Shown piece by piece: positions 30,051 through 32,738 of a stretch of 32,738 nucleotides of DNA (position 1 is the stretch's first letter; each line of letters begins with the position of its first letter). The DNA comes from CAZVBV01 sp964509975 (lineage in GTDB: Bacteria; Patescibacteriota; Gracilibacteria; UBA4473), in contig CAZDZO010000013.1 in the NCBI GenBank assembly GCA_964509975.1, positions 1 through 32,738 on the forward strand, read 5' to 3'. The position numbers were made by a program, and so were the translations under genes. The notes under the pieces were generated by a model. That model was not told where the DNA came from. It was given only the letters and a program-made list of their open reading frames with translations, and did not search any database.

Positions 30051-30088
30051 GTCCGGTTCAGCGCATGCGCAGAACCGGACTTTTTTTT
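30051..30088 (+). terminator. Intrinsic terminator 2
   Basis: Stem GTCCGGTTC / GAACCGGAC enclosing the self-complementary GCGCATGCGC, then eight T. It is one of the strongest terminators in the window. Confidence 0.85.
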
Positions 30089-30307
30089 ACAAACTTTGGA
30101 CATCTACACTAAAAAATGGAAAGTGACTCTTGACCTATTTCTGTAGAGAAGTGAAAAATATTTTTATCGTTTTTCTCGAAACAAGTGGTCTGCAGTTGTT
30201 CTTTTATATCTCGCTACATTTTGAAATTGTTCGCATATGTGGAGTGTTCTCGACATTCTGCACGTGCGGACAAATGACAAACAACGTTCGTACAATTAAA
30301 CTTAACT

Positions 30308-30395
30308 CCTCGAAAAGGCGAGGAAATCGATCTTGTCCTTTTTTGGACGGTTTTATGTGTACTCCTTTTTGGAGATGCATTGTGCCTTTGTGCAC
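30308..30395 (+). other. Row of four small hairpins upstream of the secreted protein gene
   Basis: CCTCG / CGAGG (30308-30323), GTCC-TTTTTT-GGAC (30335-30348), CTCC-TTTTT-GGAG (30362-30374) and GTGC / GCAC (30382-30395), each with a 5-6 nt loop and spaced 8-13 nt apart. No protein gene is convincing here. They lie 30-120 bp before the ATG at 30427. Confidence 0.5.
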
Positions 30396-30426
30396 TTCTT
30401 AATAAACTTTAAATTCGCAAACGCGT

Positions 30427-31296
30427 ATGAAAAGGTTTTTTTCTAGAGCGGGACCCATAATAATGGGAATCGCGTTTCTTTTCCTGGGAAGTTTTTCAGG
30501 AAATGCTTCATCAATGTTGAACGATGAGAATGCTTCAGTAGTAAATGCTGACTATTATTTATCAATCTTTAATGATGAAGACGTAATGCTCCTTAATCAA
30601 TATCAATCACTGTTGAATGATATTGAGATTCCAGCCGTATTGAATATACGAAAAGATGCTTTGAATCTTTCAATGGAAAACATGAATGGTTTTGAAGTTC
30701 AATACGCTGAATTTGCTCAAGGTGTTTATTACCTGAAGGGAAATTCTGTTTTTACTACTCATGCTATGACTCTTGAAGGGATCAAGCCAGATGAGAATAC
30801 TACAATTCAGGAAGCAGCCTTCCTAAGATTGTTTACAGGGGAACTGCTAACTAACGAAAATCCAATGTTATCATTGGTAGAAGAGGAGGTAGGCGTGAGC
30901 CGGCTCTGCGACAACATCGAGAATGGTGTTAATAGTCCTAGTATTCTCCACTCTAACCATGAGGGCTGCACCAGTGGTACATTGAAAATCCCAACTTCAG
31001 GTATTTCTATTAACAGCGTTGCAGGGAAAGCTACAGCAGACACGTTTGTAGACGTAATGCCTTTGAGCCAATTAACAACTATTGAGTTTGTTAATATTAT
31101 TACAAAGACAAAACAGTTATATAACAGTACGTCTTATTGTATGTCTCATTTTTGGAATCCTAGCGCATTATGGATCCAAATGGAATCAAGATTTGCAATT
31201 GAAATGAGCAACAGTATTCCTAAAAATTTATCGCAGGATATCTCGGAGAATTCTCACCCCGAACTCTCGAAGGTATTCGTTGCAACAAAAATGTAG
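30427..31296 (+). CDS. Hypothetical secreted protein
   Basis: A 289-residue protein that I do not recognise. Residues 1-28 form a signal peptide (MKRFFSRAG, then a hydrophobic core ending GNASS). The mature part is polar and Asn/Ser-rich, with three cysteines (RLCDN, EGCTSG, YCMSHF) and a hydrophobic but not membrane-like middle. It is presumably exported. A plausible promoter, TTGTGC, 17 bp, TAAACT (30380-30408), lies 18 nt before the ATG, overlapping the last small hairpin. It has its own terminator at 31329. Confidence 0.75.
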   Translation: MKRFFSRAGPIIMGIAFLFLGSFSGNASSMLNDENASVVNADYYLSIFNDEDVMLLNQYQSLLNDIEIPAVLNIRKDALNLSMENMNGFEVQYAEFAQGVYYLKGNSVFTTHAMTLEGIKPDENTTIQEAAFLRLFTGELLTNENPMLSLVEEEVGVSRLCDNIENGVNSPSILHSNHEGCTSGTLKIPTSGISINSVAGKATADTFVDVMPLSQLTTIEFVNIITKTKQLYNSTSYCMSHFWNPSALWIQMESRFAIEMSNSIPKNLSQDISENSHPELSKVFVATKM

Positions 31297-31328
31297 CAGT
31301 TTAGATTGAACGAGCTGGTATATTTTTG

Positions 31329-31354
31329 AGCCCCGCAAGTGCGGGGCTTTTTTT
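31329..31354 (+). terminator. Terminator of the secreted protein gene
   Basis: Stem AGCCCCGC / GCGGGGCT, loop AAGT, then TTTTTTT. Confidence 0.9.
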
Positions 31355-31366
31355 CTTTTTCTTTTT

Positions 31367-31503
31367 TGTCATCCTGGCTTGCCCAGGATCACTACAGTTG
31401 TTTTCTTGTGTTCAGAGCGAAGTGAATATTTTGGAAGATGTCGCGCTAGCGCTTAAAACTCTATTTCAAGTTTTCATCCGATTCCGGGCAAGCCGGAATG
31501 ACT
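31367..31503. repeat. TGTCATCC-ended palindromic element before pgk
   Basis: Left TGTCATCCTGGCTTGCCCAG, right TTCCGGGCAAGCCGGAATGA, with a GCGCTAGCGC palindrome in the middle. A further fragment (GAATTCCGGGATGAC) lies at 31559-31573. No gene is present in 31297-31647. Confidence 0.7.
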
Positions 31504-31610
31504 ATTTTATTTTCCCTTTTTATGGTGTAGCACTGGTTCCCTGATATTCCATAATTCAGAATTCCGGGATGACGGAGGACGAAGTTCAGTTGAAGTTTGG
31601 AAATTGAAAA

Positions 31611-31640
31611 TTGACAATTGATTCCCCTCCCTCGTACAAT
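31611..31640 (+). promoter_or_regulatory. pgk: Promoter of pgk
   Basis: TTGACA (31611-31616), 18-bp spacer, TACAAT (31635-31640). The ATG at 31648 follows after 7 nt, implying a leaderless mRNA. Confidence 0.75.
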
Positions 31641-31647
31641 TCAACCA

Positions 31648-32738
31648 ATGAAAATTAAAAAACTCACTCCCGAGGTCGTGAAAGATAAGATTGTTCTTAT
31701 CCGCATGGACTACAATGTCCCACTCAAAGAAGGCAAGGTTGTAGAAAATACTCGCATCGTGGAATCATTGCCGATGATTCAGTTTCTCCTTGATAATGGC
31801 GCGAAACAAATACATGTCCTCACTCACCTCGGACGACCAAAAGGACAAGTGGTGCCTGAACTCTCAGCAAAATTCTTGATCCCTGAACTCGAAAAACAAC
31901 TCGGACAACCGGTTGAATTCAGACCAGAGTATACGGCTGGAGACTCTCGTATTCAGCTTCATGAAAATGTTCGATTTAGACCAGAAGAAAAAACAAATGA
32001 ACCTAACTTTCCTCAAGAAATACTCGATGGGATTAAACCGGATGTATTTATTCTCGAAGGATTTGCAGTGGCACACCGTCCACAGGCTTCAGTTATTGGA
32101 TTTGCGGGACAAATTCCTTGTTATCCGGGATTTGGAATAGAAAAAGAAATCGAACACCTCTCCCCTTTTCTGAGTGAAGAAAAAATGGAAGGACTCACCG
32201 TTATTGTCGGTGGTGTAAAAATGGAAACAAAAGTCGCCGTGCTTCAACACTTCGCCAAGATTGCGGATAATATTGTGATTGGTGGAGCGCTTGGGAATAC
32301 ATTTATGGTGGCACAAGGATATGAAGTTGGAGGTAGTTTATATGAAGAGGCTGAACTTGATCGAGCACGAGAAGTTATGGAAATCGCGGATGCAAACGGA
32401 ACGGCTATTCATAGTCCTGTGGATGTCGTATGTGCGGATGATTTAGATGCAGTGGAATCTACAACAGTTCCCGTCGAAGATGTTATGGGTGATATGAAAA
32501 TCCTCGACATCGGACCGCATACTATCGCAAGCTACAAAGAAATTATTGCACATTCAAAAGTTCTCATTTGGAATGGTCCCGTGGGACTCTTTGAAAAAGA
32601 TCTTTTTGAAAACGGAACGAAAGAACTCGCTGGAGCCATTGCTCAAAACAAAGAGGCAAAAACAATTCTCGGTGGAGGAGACACGCTTGGAGCGTTGAAG
32701 AAATTTGATATTGCCAAATCCGAATTTACCCACGTTTC
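31648..32738 (+). CDS. pgk: Phosphoglycerate kinase, cut by the window end
   Basis: Transfers phosphate from 1,3-bisphosphoglycerate to ADP in glycolysis. The first 363 codons are present out of an expected 390-400; the frame is open to the edge. Motifs are RMDYNVPL (near 20), THLGRPKG (near 62-69), HENVRFRPEE, FAVAHRPQAS, IVGGVKMETKVAVL, WNGPVGLFE and LGGGDT close to the edge. Some positions differ from the textbook motifs: LEGFAVAHR where NDAFGTAHR is common, and GGVKMETK for GGAKVSDK. The binding residues Asp, Asn, Arg and His are still visible. It has a strong leaderless-type promoter. Confidence 0.95.
   Translation, partial: MKIKKLTPEVVKDKIVLIRMDYNVPLKEGKVVENTRIVESLPMIQFLLDNGAKQIHVLTHLGRPKGQVVPELSAKFLIPELEKQLGQPVEFRPEYTAGDSRIQLHENVRFRPEEKTNEPNFPQEILDGIKPDVFILEGFAVAHRPQASVIGFAGQIPCYPGFGIEKEIEHLSPFLSEEKMEGLTVIVGGVKMETKVAVLQHFAKIADNIVIGGALGNTFMVAQGYEVGGSLYEEAELDRAREVMEIADANGTAIHSPVDVVCADDLDAVESTTVPVEDVMGDMKILDIGPHTIASYKEIIAHSKVLIWNGPVGLFEKDLFENGTKELAGAIAQNKEAKTILGGGDTLGALKKFDIAKSEFTHV

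Larger units (their letters stand above)
29736..30088 (+). ncRNA. Candidate structured non-coding RNA
   Basis: Between a putative promoter and two strong plus-strand terminators there is no supported protein gene. Three short segments can pair in alternative ways: A, CACAGCAA (29827-29834); B, TTGCTGTGG (29858-29866); C, CCACAGCAA (29884-29892). B can pair with A or with C but not both, and ATGAGT after A can pair with ACTCAT after C. The first terminator follows 30 nt later. The design resembles an attenuator or riboswitch, or a stable small RNA. It does not match tmRNA, RNase P, SRP or 6S RNA by the signatures I can check. Confidence 0.4.

Noticed and set aside
30130..30402. A 90-codon plus-strand frame with several cysteines (SCPFLDG, MCTPFW, PLCTS)
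   Set aside because: The cysteine-rich end is made by the small T-loop hairpins, there is no ribosome site, and the composition is unlike neighbouring genes.
1..32738. tRNA, rRNA, tmRNA, RNase P or SRP RNA genes
   Set aside because: I searched by eye for T-loop GTTCGANTC, the SRP GGAAG/CAGCC apex and the RNase P GAGGAAAGTCCGG core on both strands and found no match. A covariance-model search would be needed to exclude divergent forms.
1..32738. Alternative genetic code (UGA as glycine)
   Set aside because: TGA ends the LPXTG gene, rnhA and the 68-residue gene at family-consistent points, and no conserved gene contains an internal TGA.

Overview
The window looks like chromosomal DNA from a small-genome bacterium of the Patescibacteria (CPR). 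A Peregrinibacteria-like member fits best, but this is inferred from gene content and protein style, not from a marker tree. All genes read well in the standard code. TGA is a true stop (ends of the LPXTG protein and of rnhA), which argues against the UGA=Gly Gracilibacteria/Absconditabacteria. No tRNA, rRNA, CRISPR array, prophage or transposase gene was seen.

Layout. 280-3785: a DJ-1/PfpI protein and two large unrecognised proteins divergent from one back-to-back promoter region. 3897-6651: enolase, then divergently an LPXTG surface protein and a 47-residue membrane peptide. 6921-9596: minus-strand run ftsX-recO-tgt. 9847-10894: an archaeal-type FAD synthetase-like nucleotidyltransferase, and upstream of it three tiny basic or zinc-ribbon-like genes behind two large RNA hairpins. 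11622-14578: gatC-gatA, a four-helix-bundle gene remnant, and carA. 14630-16787: three minus-strand membrane proteins behind two copies of an 80-bp repeat. 17105-18763: only the N-terminal half of carB. 18897-21909: rplS with a long acidic tail, a winged-helix regulator, a LapA-like peptide and trigger factor. 22002-25360: a secreted protein with two degenerate nuclease domains, proS and rnhA. 25504-29628: folC overlapping an orphan RelB antitoxin, a small membrane protein, gatB and two unknowns. 29700-31354: a gene-poor stretch with two strong plus-strand terminators, switch-like complementary segments and a secreted protein of unknown function. The last gene is pgk, cut by the window end.

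The genes are mostly housekeeping: glycolysis (eno, pgk), tRNA-dependent amidation (gatC, gatA and gatB, with gatB 14 kb away), tRNA modification and charging (tgt, proS), translation and folding (rplS, tig), recombination (recO, rnhA), division (ftsX), and folate and pyrimidine/arginine precursors (folC, carA and half of carB).

The unusual content lies between and sometimes inside genes. There are at least five families of short palindromic repeats. One copy sits in frame inside carA, adding about 11 residues; another lies inside folC. A conserved 80-bp block is followed by hairpins whose stems differ in sequence but keep pairing. Many genes have a -10 box only 6-9 nt before the start codon, implying leaderless mRNAs. 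The strongest candidates for undescribed biology are the structured leader plus tiny-gene cluster at 10326-11100, the candidate structured RNA at 29700-30090, and the membrane-protein locus with repeated leaders at 14630-16941.
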